From contig OX940864.1 of the NCBI GenBank assembly GCA_954871525.1, forward strand, positions 22,624,001-22,688,000: DNA of 64,000 nucleotides, in the 5' to 3' direction. The notes beneath the pieces were generated by a model. It ran no database searches. It saw only the letters and a program-made list of their open reading frames with translations, and was not told the origin of the DNA. Numbering within the stretch: position 1 is the first letter of the stretch; each line of letters begins with the position of its first letter. The stretch comes from Parietaria judaica (lineage: Eukaryota; Streptophyta; Magnoliopsida; Rosales; Urticaceae). Position numbers and translations under genes: made by a program. Below, piece after piece: positions 11,220 to 23,056 of this stretch.

Positions 11220-12979
11220 CAAGGTTCAACTTACCGATTTTACCGATAAACCGATTACCGTTTTCGACGGATTAATCGATAGCTTACCGATTAACCGACG
11301 GAAAACCTATAACACTGTAGCTTACCGATTACCGATACTTTTCGATGATTATCGACAGATTATCGATACTTTTCGATACTTTTCGACAGAAAACTTATAA
11401 AATATTTTGATAATATCATACCTCTAATACAAAACATAGATAATGTCATACACACACATAGATAATGTCATACACACACACATAGTCTAACTCTAACAAG
11501 TCTCAACTATCAAATATAAAGGCTAATACAAAGTCTAACAAGTCTCCAACCTCAAAAGTACGACGATCTCCTATGGGCTTCCATAATACCCGAGGCACCA
11601 CTTGATTCCAAATGCATGTTGCAATATGTCCTCCAAAACAAGCCATGTGGTTCGAAGTGCATACGGAAGTTACTCACATGGTAATCATATATGTGTTGCT
11701 CCGTAAACACGCCACGAGATGGATACTGAGGATGCGCCCACACTCCGTTATCGAGCATAGGATGCGGAGTAGCAAATTGAGTGCTCACGGAAGTACCCAT
11801 CGACATCGTCTCAAAGTTCCCGGACAGCTCGTCGACGGGGTTCTCGCTCTGAGATAGATAGTCACTGCCCAAGTAGAATCCAATAGCAGAAGATGCGTCA
11901 TCTTGTTGTCTTGGAGATTGTTGGTCACCGTACTGTTGGTCGGGAATGTATCCCATGTTGGCAGGGTCGTAGTTCAGGTCGCCTCGATACGTATCACCTG
12001 TTGAGGAAACAAATTAGTTGACATTCATATCTGCATGTAATCAGCAAAATTAAAATAGTAATAATCACCTGTACCTCTCTGCATGCCACCCCATCCTCCC
12101 TGGCTGGCACCCCATCCTCCCTGGGTGTCACCTCCCCATCCTCCCTGGGCGCCACCCCATCCTCCCTGGTAGTCACCTCCCCCACCCCAGCCGCTATGTG
12201 ATTGTGAGGGGCTATGCGAAGGGGAACTACGGTGAGTACCGGTCGTATGAGTACGTTGTTGACTAGAACTAGCCCCAGCGGCGTTTGAGCCGCAGTCAAC
12301 TCCTCCATGAACCCCTGGAGGGTCGGGGGTAGGACCGAGCCTTTGCTCACCAAGGATTCGGCTGATCACAGCTCCGAATGATTGAGCCTCCGCGGCGATC
12401 TCTGGGTCTGGGTTGCCATCTTCGTCGTCGAGGTGGACTGGTCGGATCCACTCTACAATTGCGTCCTCGAAGTCAACACCAGCAGAGGCCATAGCCAAAG
12501 ACCTCGTGAGGTACTCATACGGATCGGCTTTGTCGGCCTGGTCGTACTGCGCCTTCAAGTCTCGGATCGCTAGCTTATGATTGTAGTTGCAGAAAACTAG
12601 CTTCTCAAGTGTCGCGTACGCCAGACGATTGCGGAGCTTGGTGTGGATGAGGGCAAACGTGCTCCAGTTCCTCTCACACGCTGAGGCCGACGCGGTTTGC
12701 GACAAAATCCGCATTGCTAGCTTCTGTAATGTGGGGCACGGACCCCCGAATATGCTCCACCACTCATTGCCCTAAAACTTTTTTTAATTGCACCGAAAAG
12801 AACATTTTTTTTACACGTGAAACACCGATAATCGTCTGTCTTTCGGTTTATCGAAAAGCTCGATAATCGTCGGTAAGCTCATAAAACGGTAAGTGTAATA
12901 GCCGGTAACTTACCGGTAACTACCGGTAAGACCGATTATCGTCGATTATCGACGATAATCGGTGGTAAGTCGAACCCTG
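11220..12979 (-). mobile_element. Non-autonomous hAT transposon, 1760 bp
   Basis: The element sits in exon 1 of the GT47 gene, flanked by perfect 8-bp target-site duplications CTCAGAAC (11,212-11,219 and 12,980-12,987). Its ends are inverted repeats: CAAGGTTCAACTTACC on the left and, read inward from the right, CAGGGTTCGACTTACC. Subterminal regions are dense in short ACCGAT/ATCGGT words, typical of transposase-binding arrays. Inside, on the minus strand, only the 3' exons of a transposase remain, so it looks like an internal-deletion derivative needing transposase in trans. Identical target duplications and an otherwise open host exon point to a fairly recent insertion. Confidence 0.93.
11552..12771 (-). 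pseudogene. hAT transposase C-terminal fragment
   Basis: Two exons are visible (12,771-12,069 and 11,997-11,552), joined in phase. The first begins NEWWSIFGG and carries the hAT C-terminal dimerisation signature, CPTLQKLAMRILSQT then SACERNWSTF, followed by HLDDEDGNPD and a Gly/Trp tail built from GGWGG-type repeats (about 12,090-12,185). The second ends at 11,552. The zinc-finger and catalytic exons seen in the 52-kb element are absent, so no active transposase can be made from this copy. Confidence 0.85.
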
Positions 12980-15171
12980 CTCAGAACTATTCTCGGCCCG
13001 CCGAAATTCAGACGGAGGTGGCTAGCGATTCTGATGCATCGGATCCGGACGATGAAGTTGATGCCATTGAAGTCGACGGAAATTCAAGCCGGAATTCGAT
13101 ATCGGAAAACGGTGAAACTACGGAGACTAGGTTCCAGATTGAAGCTGGTATAAGTAGAGACAATGCTTCTTCTCTGGAAGAAGCAACGGGTTTCGGAATT
13201 GGTCCATCAAAGCCCGAGAAAAGAATTGATCAGACTAATGAGAAAGTCATTGACCCGAAAATTATGAACACAAAAGTTTTTTCGGAGGACACAAAGGGAC
13301 TTTTCAAACAACTTCCTTCTGTGTATGAACCGAGAGAGTGGAGGAAGAAGCCTGTAACGCTATCTCAGATGAATGCGCTTTTGCTGGCGAGTTCTAGTTC
13401 TCGTTTAAAGGTACGGATTCGGATACTGAGATTGGAAAAAGATATTCTTGTTTCTCACTTCAACTTCTTTGCTGGCAGTAGAACCCGAGGCGGTCTTCCG
13501 AGCGTGACTGCGATCTTCTTGCTGCGAAACGGGAGATTGAGAAGGCTCCGGTCATAAGAAGCAGTAAAGAACTTAGCCCTTTGGTTTTCCGAAACGTTTC
13601 CATGTTTAAGAGGTCAGCGAGACAACTCTGAGTTTTTCTAGTTGTTTCTCCTTCGCAAGTGTTCCACAACTGAGTGCAACTTGTCCATTGTAAAACCCGA
13701 TTTTTTTGAATCGTTACCGGTAAAAAATCAGTACTTATAGCGGTTTTAAACCAGGAATACAGGCTCTAATACCAAAGGATACCCTTTTTTGCATAAAAAA
13801 TTATTAAAGAAAACCAGGACCAGGAATTTCCCGCTTCCGATTTGTGAAATCAGGAATTTCCGGTATTTCAAAAAGATTCTTGGTTTTAATACCGGTAAAA
13901 GAACCGGGAACTAGCTAGTAACAAAATTTGAACCATAGTCAATACAGTATATTATCTTGTTTACTTGTCTGATACATACCAAAGCGGCTTCGTTTCTTCG
14001 TTAATGATTTTTTAGTCTTCTTTTCTTACCGTTGATTACAATAGTAACTCTGCAAACGGAATCTCAGGAGTTATGAATTGATGGAACGCGTTCTGAGAAT
14101 ATATATCTACAAGGAAGGAGAGTGGCCTGTATTCCATCAGCCTTACATGAGAGGAATTTATGCCTCTGAAGGATGGTTTATGAAACTCATTGAATCAAAC
14201 AAAAAATTCGTTGTCCGGGATCCTAAGAAGGCCCATTTATTCTTTCTACCCTTCAGCGTGTCAAATCTACGGTTTACGCTGGGCAAGCAAGAGTCAATGG
14301 ACAAGAAAGATCTCGAGAAATATCTAACGGAATACGTGGAGTTGATCGCCCGAAAACACCGTTTTTGGAACAGAACAGGAGGCGCTGATCACTTTTTTCT
14401 TGCTTGCCATGATTGGGTATGATATTCTGTACTTAAGAATGTTTAAAATATTGATTGAGGATTAAAATGAGCATTGATTTTTAGGGCGGGTACCTCACGA
14501 GGCGGACCATGAAGAATTGCATCCGCTCGCTTTGCAATGCGAACGTGGCCAAAGACTTCAAAATCGGCAAGGACACAAGCTCTCCCGTCACGTACATTCG
14601 CTCTTCAAAATATCCTCTAGAGAATCTCGGAGGCAAACCGGCTTCGGAAAGGGAGATCTTGACATTTTTTGCGGGGGGCATGCACGGGTATCTACGCCCG
14701 CTTCTGCTGCAATACTGGGCCAACAAAACGCCCGACATGAAGATCTTCGGCCCGATGGCCCGTGATGTTAGAGGCAAAAAGGTGTACCGGGAGCTCATGA
14801 AGAGCAGCAAGTACTGCATATGCGCAAGGGGTTACCAAGTTCACACGCCCCGGGTCGTCGAGTCGATATTTTACGAGTGCGTCCCCGTGATCATATCGGA
14901 TAACTACGTGCCTCCTTTCTTCGAGGTGCTAAACTGGGAGGCGTTTGCGGTCTTTGTGCAAGAGAGGGACATCCCTAATTTACGGAACATTCTGCTCTCG
15001 ATCCCGAAGGAGCGGTATGAAGCGTTGCAGTTGGGGGTCAAGATGGTCCAAAAGCATTTCTTTTGGCACAAAGCCCCTGTGAAGTATGACTTGTTTCACA
15101 TGACACTTCACTCTGTTTGGCACAACAGGCTTCTTCAAGTACAAGCCACAAGCACACCATGTACATCTTGA

Positions 15172-15783
15172 CGGTAAAAATATCGAATTGTATTGTGGTG
15201 TGAAAGTGGCGGCATATATATATTGAGTCGGGAAAAGTTGCAGAGTGTGATTCTGTAAAAATAAAATTATAATATTATTGAAAATTTCCCGGGCAAAAAA
15301 AGAAGAAAAAGAGAATATACCGCTATTTTCACGTATCTTTCCGGTAAGCGTTTAAAGTGATATAGTGGCATTTTTTATTTAATATAAATGTCATGAACAT
15401 AAATGGCTTTAAAGTTGAAAGCCATGGAAATTATGTGTTTAATTAATGCAATAAATATTGGCTCTTATTTTCGTTTGCTTTTGTGGAGATGATTCTGTTT
15501 CTCAATGAATACAGATTTGAAGGAGTGATTGGGTTGGGCTTGTTTCTTTAATGTCTTAATAATTACTAACAAACAAGTACTAATTGCACTAAAACTCACT
15601 AGTGATGAGACGCAACACCGATGAAATCCCATTCTTGTCAATAATATTGGAAATCTTTTGCTTTGAAAAGCACACAATGCTCGAGGCTTGATTCTTCCCA
15701 ATCCAATCCAATCCATCAAATTCCTGACGAGCACTACCTAAGTGGCAAGGCTTCGATTCACTATTATTCCTCCGACCTCTGCA
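15172..15783. other. GT47 3' flank and PWD promoter region
   Basis: This holds the 3' end of the GT47 gene, a block duplicated at 23,683 (listed separately), and the presumptive promoter and leader of PWD. Two CCAATCC/CCAATCCA words lie at about 15,699-15,715. No separate reading frame is supported. Confidence 0.55.
15309..15619. repeat. Duplicated GT47 3'-flank block, copy 1
   Basis: The block aligns colinearly with 23,683-24,050. Shared runs include ATAAATGGCTTTAAAGTTGA, GTGGAGATGATTCTGTTT, CAATGAATACAGAT and CAAGTACTAATTGCACTAAA, and both end in GACGCAACACC. Small indels separate the copies. It lies directly downstream of the hAT-disrupted GT47 gene. Confidence 0.85.
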
Positions 15784-18700
15784 ATGGTGCTTTCCGCATT
15801 TTCGTTTCCCGCTTCCATCAACCCAGCAGCGACTCCACCTTCGGACACCTTGTCTGACTTCTGGAAACGCTGCAGTGACGAGAAGGCATGGCTGCATCGC
15901 TCCGTCGCGTCGCAAAGCATCCCACTCCGACTCCGCCGCGTGTTTGCCTTTCCCATCGGCCGTTCGCCGCCCGCCGTCGTTGAAGCCACCTCTCCCCAGG
16001 CCCAGCCCAAGTACGGTCGCTTCTTGTTTGTGTTTCCTGGTTTCTAAGCTGATGCATAATGATTTTGGCAGAGTGGAGGGAAGGAGGAAGACGAGATCCA
16101 AGGTTGAGTTGAATGTGCGGTTGGATCACCAGGTTAAATTCGGAGAGCATGTTGTTATTCTGGGATCAACCCAGGAACTGGGCTCGTGGACCAAGGCCGT
16201 GCCTTTGACTTGGACCGAGGCCGGTTGGGTTTGCACTCTCCACTTCACTGGGGGTCAATCCATCGAGTTCAAGTTCCTCATCGTCACCCAGGATGGTACC
16301 AAGCTTTGGGAGAGCGGCGATAACCGCGCCCTAGATCTGCCCCAACACGGCGTTTTCGGAATCGTATGTCACTGGGACGAAACGGGGGAGGACTTGGATG
16401 TGAAAGACGGGACCAAAGCCGCTGTTGTCGATGTCAATGTCAGTGTTGATACCGAGACGAGCCCTTTCGTGGGGAAGTGGCAGGGAAAGGCCGCGTCTTT
16501 CATGCGCTCAAACGAGCACGGGGATGGCGAATCCGCGAGGAGATGGGACACTTCAGGTCTGCAAGGATCTGCATTGAAATTAGTTGAAGGTGATCGGAAT
16601 GGGATAAACTGGTGGAGAAAGGTATTGTATCTGCACTGCTTTCTCTCACTCTATTATATATATTTATCAAGTGTCTTTCTGTTCTGAAGCTTGAAGTTGT
16701 GCGCGACCTAATACTTGAAAACTCCGAGACTCCTGACCGACTCGATTCACTGATTAACTCTGCCATATATTTGAAGGTTTATTCACACTGCCATATATTG
16801 TGCACTAGTTGGTAGATTTGGTTCTTAGATATTTTCCTTATGCAGTGGATAAACACAGGTCAAATCGCTTGCTTTGAAGACGGAGGTCATCATCGCCCCA
16901 ACAGACATGCTGAGATTTCGAGACTTATTTTTCGGGAAATCGAAAGAATTTCCTCTAGGCCAGATGCTTCCTTGCAGGTTGCTATTTCTTCACTTATAAA
17001 TCTTTGGCATCGAATATATCTCTGCTTAATATATTTGTCTTCCTTTCTCAGGAAATACTTGTAATTCGCAAGATTCATCCATGTCTCCCTTCTTTTAAGG
17101 CAGAATTTACCGCATCAGTTCCATTAACTCGGATACGAGATATTGCTCACCGCAATGATATTCCTCATGATCTCAAGGTTACTCTAAGCCAACAATTGTG
17201 GATTTGTTAGTCTATTTAACCATATTGTGTTAACGTAAAAAGTTGTCTTGTTCAGCAAGAAATCAAGCATACGATACAAAACAAACTGCACCGCAATGCT
17301 GGCCCTGAAGATTTGGTTTCGACAGAAGCAATGCTTGCAAGAATAACCCAAAACCCGGGAGAATATAGTGAAGCCTTTGTGGAGCAGTTCAAAATATTCC
17401 ACCACGAGCTCAAAGATTTCTTCAATGCTGGAAGGTTTGTCCCTAAAGTCGATAATGAAAATCAATTCGATCTTTGCAGACTTGCAAATAATTTGTATCA
17501 ATTTGTTATATGTAGCTTGGCTGAACAACTTGAATCCATCAAGGACTCTCTAGATGAGCGTGGTCGTTCTGCCCTTTCGTTGTTTCTCGAGTACAAAAAG
17601 GTGAGTTCATGTTTTTTCCCGCTCTTATACTTATGTATAATTGCAATAAGAAGTTTACAGATTCTTAATATCGGACTATGTATACATTACTTTTTATTTT
17701 TTTTAAATGTCGTACTTTCTTCAATTAGATTCCTTGCTTACTCCATCTCCAATTGTGGCGTAACTTATAAAAGCATTTGTATTATTATTATTATCAGAAT
17801 TTGGACGCGGTAGAAGACTCGAGTCGTGTTGCTACAGATAAGAACAGTGCGTTGTCCCAGACCATGCAGTCACTGAATTCTCTAAGGGGGGTAATTGCGA
17901 AGGGCCTCGAAAGCGGGATTAGAAACGATGCTCCTGATGCTGCAATTGCCATGCGTCAAAAGGTACTTGGTTTTTTTTATTCCCGTCTTATCTGTATTTG
18001 GAACATGCTCCTCGTGGCTGTTTTCATCATCTTGTTTCTCTGTTGTTGGATCATAGTGGCGTCTCTCTGAGTTTGGGCTCGAAGACTATTCGTTTGTTAT
18101 CTTAAGCAGGTACACAATGAAACATAGTATTGGTCCTACCAATACTTGTTTAAATGTAAATTTGAAAGGCGTAATTATATGAAAATACGAATAATATTTT
18201 TCTTATAATTTTTTTAGTATTAAGTTATTAACAAAAGCTATTTAACCTGCTTGAGTACAATGCCTGATTTTTTCCTTGTGAAAAATAAATATGTCAGATA
18301 CATGAACGTACTCGATTCAGTGGGAGGCGTTGATTGGCTGGTAGCAAATGTGAATTCACAAGGCATAAGTACATGGAACGATCCGCTTGATGCTTTAATT
18401 GTTGGAATCAATCAGGTCCGATTTTCTGGTTGGAAGTGCGAGGAATGTGTTGCTATAGAAAACGAGCTTCTTGCTTGGAAGGAGAAAGGACTGTTAGAAA
18501 AGGAAGGAAGTGAAGATGGAATGACTATCTGGGCTTTGAGGCTAAAAGCTACTCTTGATAGGGCTAGGAGGCTTACGGAAGAATACTCCGAAGCGCTTCT
18601 TCAAATATTTCCTCTCAAAGTTCAGGTCTGTTTGTTAGTCACTTTTCATGTATAAGAATTCTAGAGATGTCACGTCCGTAACATTAGTCGACATTATATT

Positions 18701-21445
18701 ATTTTATTTGTGATTTTATTATGTTATGTCTTGTTATTTAACATTCTGTCTGTCATTGTGACTCACAGAAGTTGGGAAAAGCTTTTGGTATTCCCGACAA
18801 TAGTGTGAGCACATACGCTGAAGCCGAGATCCGTGCTGGGTAATATCTATTTTTTTTTTTTTTACCTTTAACGCCAATTAAGTTTGAAGAAATATTTGTG
18901 CTCAATTTTCACATAAAAAGCGCTGGTTATTATTCCTTTAAGCATCTAAATAGTAATTACTGACTAATCTAGATTTTACTTTTGTAGAGTAATATTTCAG
19001 GTTTCAAAACTCTGTACTCTTTTCTTGAAAGCTGTTAGAAGCGCACTCGGTTCTCAAGGTTGGGATGTTCTTGTTCCGGGAGCTGCTAGCGGAACGTTGA
19101 TTCAGGTATTGCCAATGTCTTTTGACCAACTAAATAATCGGATCAAATCTAAACAAAAAACACTAGATTCAGAACATTATCTGAAAACTTACATTGAACA
19201 GGGTTGAAAGCTTTTGTTCTTTGTTACTTTATTTGATTCCTCCTTAAATTAGGCACGAGTCTATGGTTAATATTTTCTTCGGTGAACACATTCCAAATTA
19301 CTTGATCCAAAATTGTGATATCAGGTTGATAGGATTGTCCCCGGGTCAATTCCCTCATCGGTTGAAGGATCGATCGTTCTTCTTGTCAATAGAGCAGATG
19401 GAGATGAGGAGGTCAAATTCTTCTAGTGTACCGTACATTCTCATTTTATATACTAAAGTTTTGTTCCGACAACGATTATATTGCAGGTATCGGCAGCAGG
19501 AAATAACATTGCAGGGGTTGTTCTTTTGCAAGAGCTACCTCACCTGTCTCATCTCGGCGTCAGAGCGCGACAGGTAATTCTTTGTTTTTCTTCCCCTTGT
19601 ACCCCTGAGTTGATTTACAACTTTATATTATTTTACAGGAGAAGGTTGTCTTTGTAACCTGTGAAGACGATGATAGAATTTCTGATATGAAAAAGCATAT
19701 AGGGAAATATATAAGGTCATTTTCTTGAATGCTACAGAATTGTTTTTGTACTTTAATTGTTATGTTTGAAATTTGACGATAAAATAAAATGAGTGAAGGG
19801 TAGAGGCAACCTCAAGTGGTGTGGATATAAACGAGATTTCCTCTGATAAAAGTGAGAGATATGTAGAGGGGAAGTCTCTTTCAGCCGAAGCCCCTGCAAA
19901 ACCTACCTGGTCTCCTGCAAAACTCCCTAATTCCACCCAGGTTTGTCGCCACCTTAAGTTTTTGGCCGCGTCATAGATTTTTCTTTTTTATCGAGTTGTT
20001 GATGGCTGTGTTATTAACCAGGATCCACCTGAAGTTCTTCCGTTGACCAATGCGGAGGTTCAGACTTCGGGTGCAAAGGCTGCTTCTTGTGGTCACTTAG
20101 CTTTTTTGGCATTTTCATCAAATAAAGGTAATACATGTGCGTTTGTCTGTTTTTTTTTTTTTTATTCTTAAAATACAAAGTTTGCTTCTTTTCGTTTGAT
20201 TTCTGTAAGAACACTGCTACGTCTCAATCACGGACGTGTAATGAAGAGACGTTTCCTGAGTTGCAGTTTACAGTGACCAAGGAGTGCCGGCATCATTTCA
20301 GGTTCCGGAAGGAGCAGTATTACCATTTGGCTCTATGGAATTGGCATTGGAGCAGAGCAACTTGGCGGAGGTGTTCAAGTCCACCCTGGCAAGGGTGGAA
20401 TCTGCAAAACTCGAAGGCGGTGAACTCGACAAACTATGCACGCAACTCCAGGAACTTGTATCCTCGTTGCAGCCCCCAAAAGAACTCATCGACAGCATAG
20501 AGAACACGTTTCCCGGGCACGTCTTACTAATCGTTCGTTCAAGCGCTAATGTTGAGGACTTGGCCGGACTATCCGCCGCCGGACTCTATGAATCAATTCC
20601 GAATATTAGTACATCAAATCCAGACGTGCTTTCAAAGGCTATAAGTCGAGTTTGGGCTTCGCTGTACACTCGGAGAGCAGTTTTGAGCCGCCGAGCCGCT
20701 GGCGTTCCTCAGGCCGAAGCTTCCATGGCGGTGTTGGTTCAGATGATGTTGTCACCAGACTTATCCTTCGTGTTGCACACAAAGAGCCCAACCGACCAAG
20801 ATCATAACCTCGTCGAAGCCGAGATCGCTTCCGGTCTCGGTGAAACTCTGGCTTCAGGTAAAACTGTTGGTGTGAAGCCTGCAGAGAGATACAAATCATC
20901 TGTATTCGTCTCAATAGTAAAACAGATTTTTATTATATTTTTTAAATAAATTTTATGATTTAATGTGGACTGTCTGTTGGATTGATATTGAAAGACCATT
21001 ATATGAATAGTACAAAACAATGATTATACAGATAGAGATAACCCGATCCTTTTAAAATGAGTACGGAATATCCGTATCCGTATATTAAGATTCCAGAGTC
21101 ATGGTATCTTGGTTTAACCAGCTCTAGCTACAGGCACCAGAGGCACAGCGTGGCGCCTATCCTCCGGGAAGTTTGACGGTTCAGTGAAGACACTTTCTTT
21201 CGCGAACTTCAGCGAGGAGATGCTCGTCCGTACTGGGCCCCGCCGACGGAGAAGTTGCCCATATGACCGTTGACTACAGCAAGAAGCCGTTGACGGTTGA
21301 CCCGACGTTCCGTCGCCAACTGGGTCAGCGCCTGGGTGCTGTGGGTTTTTTTCTGGAGCAGAAGTTTGGGTGCCCGCAGGACGTTGAAGGGTGCCTCGTC
21401 GGAAAAGACATCTTTGTGGTTCAGACGCGCCCACAACCGTTGTAG
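15784..21445 (+). CDS. PWD: Phosphoglucan, water dikinase (PWD), with last-exon frameshift
   Basis: PWD (GWD3) is a plastid enzyme that uses ATP to phosphorylate the C3 position of glucose units in starch already phosphorylated by GWD, easing starch breakdown. I place 19 exons: 15784-16010, 16072-16621, 16690-16776, 16846-16977, 17052-17177, 17256-17434, 17516-17600, 17798-17962, 18057-18109, 18298-18625, 18769-18839, 18988-19105, 19325-19411, 19487-19573, 19639-19715, 19799-19940, 20022-20127, 20267-20857, 21134-21445. After a transit peptide, residues about 80-190 form a CBM20 starch-binding domain. The phosphohistidine region carries [13 protein letters not shown], with the presumed catalytic His near residue 758. 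The C-terminal ATP-binding domain has [13 protein letters not shown] and ends VQTRPQPL. In the last exon the CCCC run at 21,238-21,241 breaks frame, giving a stop at 21,271 and loss of about 67 residues. An upstream in-frame ATG at 15,742 is an alternative start. Confidence 0.9.
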
Positions 21446-21624
21446 TGAGGCGGTAATTACGGAATCTGAATAATTTTGATGATGGAAGAAGACAGAATAA
21501 GGCAATTAGTCATGTTTGTAGGTTTAGAGAACAAAGCATGCAAATAGTCATGTTTGTATTTAGCTTTTAAGACTTGTGATTGAATAATAAGAACAACATT
21601 AAAAAAGTAACTCATTACACTCTT

Positions 21625-21628
21625 TCTT

Positions 21629-21659
<31 letters not shown>

Positions 21660-21672
21660 CACACACATATAA
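21625..21672. repeat. (AC)n/(AT)n microsatellite
   Basis: A run of AC dinucleotides followed by AT and again AC lies between the PWD stop and the RhoGDI remnant. It probably evolves by slippage. Confidence 0.9.
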
Positions 21673-21699
21673 TACTTATAATGTCTTGTTGTTGTTAAG

Positions 21700-22267
21700 A
21701 GTTTGAGGAAATGGAAAGAGCAACTTCTTGGCAGAGTTGACCTCTCTGCTGTGAGAGGTACATAATTCTATATTAGTCTGACAATTTGATTCAGAATAAT
21801 AATCTGACAATTAGACAGAGAGCAAAGAAGCGGAAGTGAAGATAGTGAGCCTGACGATCCAGCGTGAGGGAAGGCCGGATCTTGTGTTGCCACTTCCATT
21901 CGAATCCACCGCACCCAAAATCAGTATCTTCACCCTCAAGCAAGGCAACAAGTACCGCCTCCGCTTCACTTTCACCGTCTTTAACAACATAGAGTTCGCC
22001 CTCAAATACACCAACTCAGTCTGGAAATCCGGCATCAGAGGTACGTAACATCATTCTGCATGCAAGCAAATAATCAACAAAATCATGAATTCTGGCGTAT
22101 GGATGCAGTGGACAATTCTGGTATAATCGCGATAATCGGATCTTTGAATTTCGAAGACAATGGTGGGAACTTTTAGCCCTTGAGCGGAGGCGTACACTTA
22201 CGAGACCAAACAACAAAACACCCCGACCATCATCTTCGCGAGGGGCTCGTATTGCGTAAGAACCAAG
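21700..22267 (+). pseudogene. RhoGDI pseudogene (Rho GDP-dissociation inhibitor)
   Basis: Three exon remnants (21,700-21,757, 21,819-22,040, 22,109-22,267) keep intact splice borders and phases. They encode RhoGDI features: RKWKEQLLGRVDL, GRPDLVLPLPFES, FTLKQGNKYRLRF and YTNSVWKSGIR, then a broken FARGSYCVRTK. RhoGDI normally extracts ROP GTPases from membranes. The copy is dead: no N-terminal exon lies between it and the PWD stop only 250 bp upstream, a 34-bp insertion (about 22,119-22,152) shifts frame, the family frame has TGA at 22,181, and I could not find the final exon. Confidence 0.85.
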
Positions 22268-22850
22268 GTGGGTTGTCGTCCAATCCAACGAAACTATGTG
22301 GTAATGCTTTTGTTTTTGATAGATGAATTAGTGGAACGTTTGATCTGTAGCTTGAGTTTTGTTAACTCAATGAAATGGTTCAAGTTTGTCTCTTTATTGT
22401 GTATTTATTCTTGCTGTAATTACAGATTTTCTTTCCTCTTTGCATCAATTATATTACTCATGTAGAAAACAATTACTTGTTCTATCAGCGTGGTCGGGAA
22501 ATGAGGGCATTTCAACGAAGCAATGGAGTTCACTGATACAATCCCGTTTGGGCAGAAGGGCGTTCTCGTTGGTTCCATGCGGCGTCGACATTGATAATCC
22601 TGGACAAAATTAGACTCATAACTACAGTTTCGGAATTATAGTTTCTTAGCTTCTATTATACAAGTATAGATTTGTAATTTCAGTTTCATATCCGATTTGA
22701 AGTACGTAATTACATTTTCCGTGTTGTTTTCGTAGCTCGCCCAAAATTGGGGTTTCATTGATTTAGAGTCGAGGAATTGAAGGTCGGTGAGGAATTGGAG
22801 AGTGGTGAAGCGAAAACTATGGTGCTCGATTCTCTACAAATAGTGCTCTT

Positions 22851-23056
22851 TAGATTGTATGTTACATGAGTTTTACTCTGCTAAGCTACTTGTAGAGTTT
22901 TACTACGTATATTCAAGCTACTTTTCTTCATAAATGTTTTAGATTGTATATTACATGAGTTTATAAGCTACTTGTATGTTTTAGATATTATATTCAAGCT
23001 TGTTCTCTTTGATGAATGTTTTGTACATGAATTTAAACTGCTAAGCTACTTGCAGA
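22851..23056. repeat. Degenerate tandem repeat, about 2.5 copies
   Basis: The words AGATTGTATGTTACATGAG, CTAAGCTACTTG and TATTCAAGCT recur in order two to three times with spacing near 85-100 bp. Copies are imperfect. No coding or mobile-element signature was seen. Confidence 0.65.

Larger units (their letters stand above)
11037..15171 (+). pseudogene. GT47 exostosin-family glycosyltransferase, disrupted by hAT insertion
   Basis: Coding pieces are 11,037-11,219 plus 12,988-13,410 (exon 1, split by a transposon), 13,482-13,612, 14,068-14,416 and 14,485-15,171. Ignoring the insertion and one target-site copy, all are in frame over 591 codons. The product is a type II Golgi membrane protein: a short basic tail, an anchor at about residues 14-34, a variable stem, then the exostosin domain (YASEGWFMKLIE, RTGGADHFFLACHDW, NPL-like box, SSKYCICARGY, SPRVVE-like box, YECVPVIISDNYVPPFFEV, HMTLHSVWHNR). 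Family members build cell-wall or proteoglycan glycans. Read through, the frame stops at 11,249 inside the element after about 70 residues. The usually conserved stretch after CHDW reads GGYLTRRTMKNC here against APYETRHHMEHC in the paralogue at 27,332. Exon 2 must use the second AG of CAGTAG, because the first would put TAG in frame. Confidence 0.85.

Noticed and set aside
22490..22616. Possible last exon of RhoGDI
   Set aside because: The translated sequence lacks the expected C-terminal RhoGDI strand pattern in any frame.
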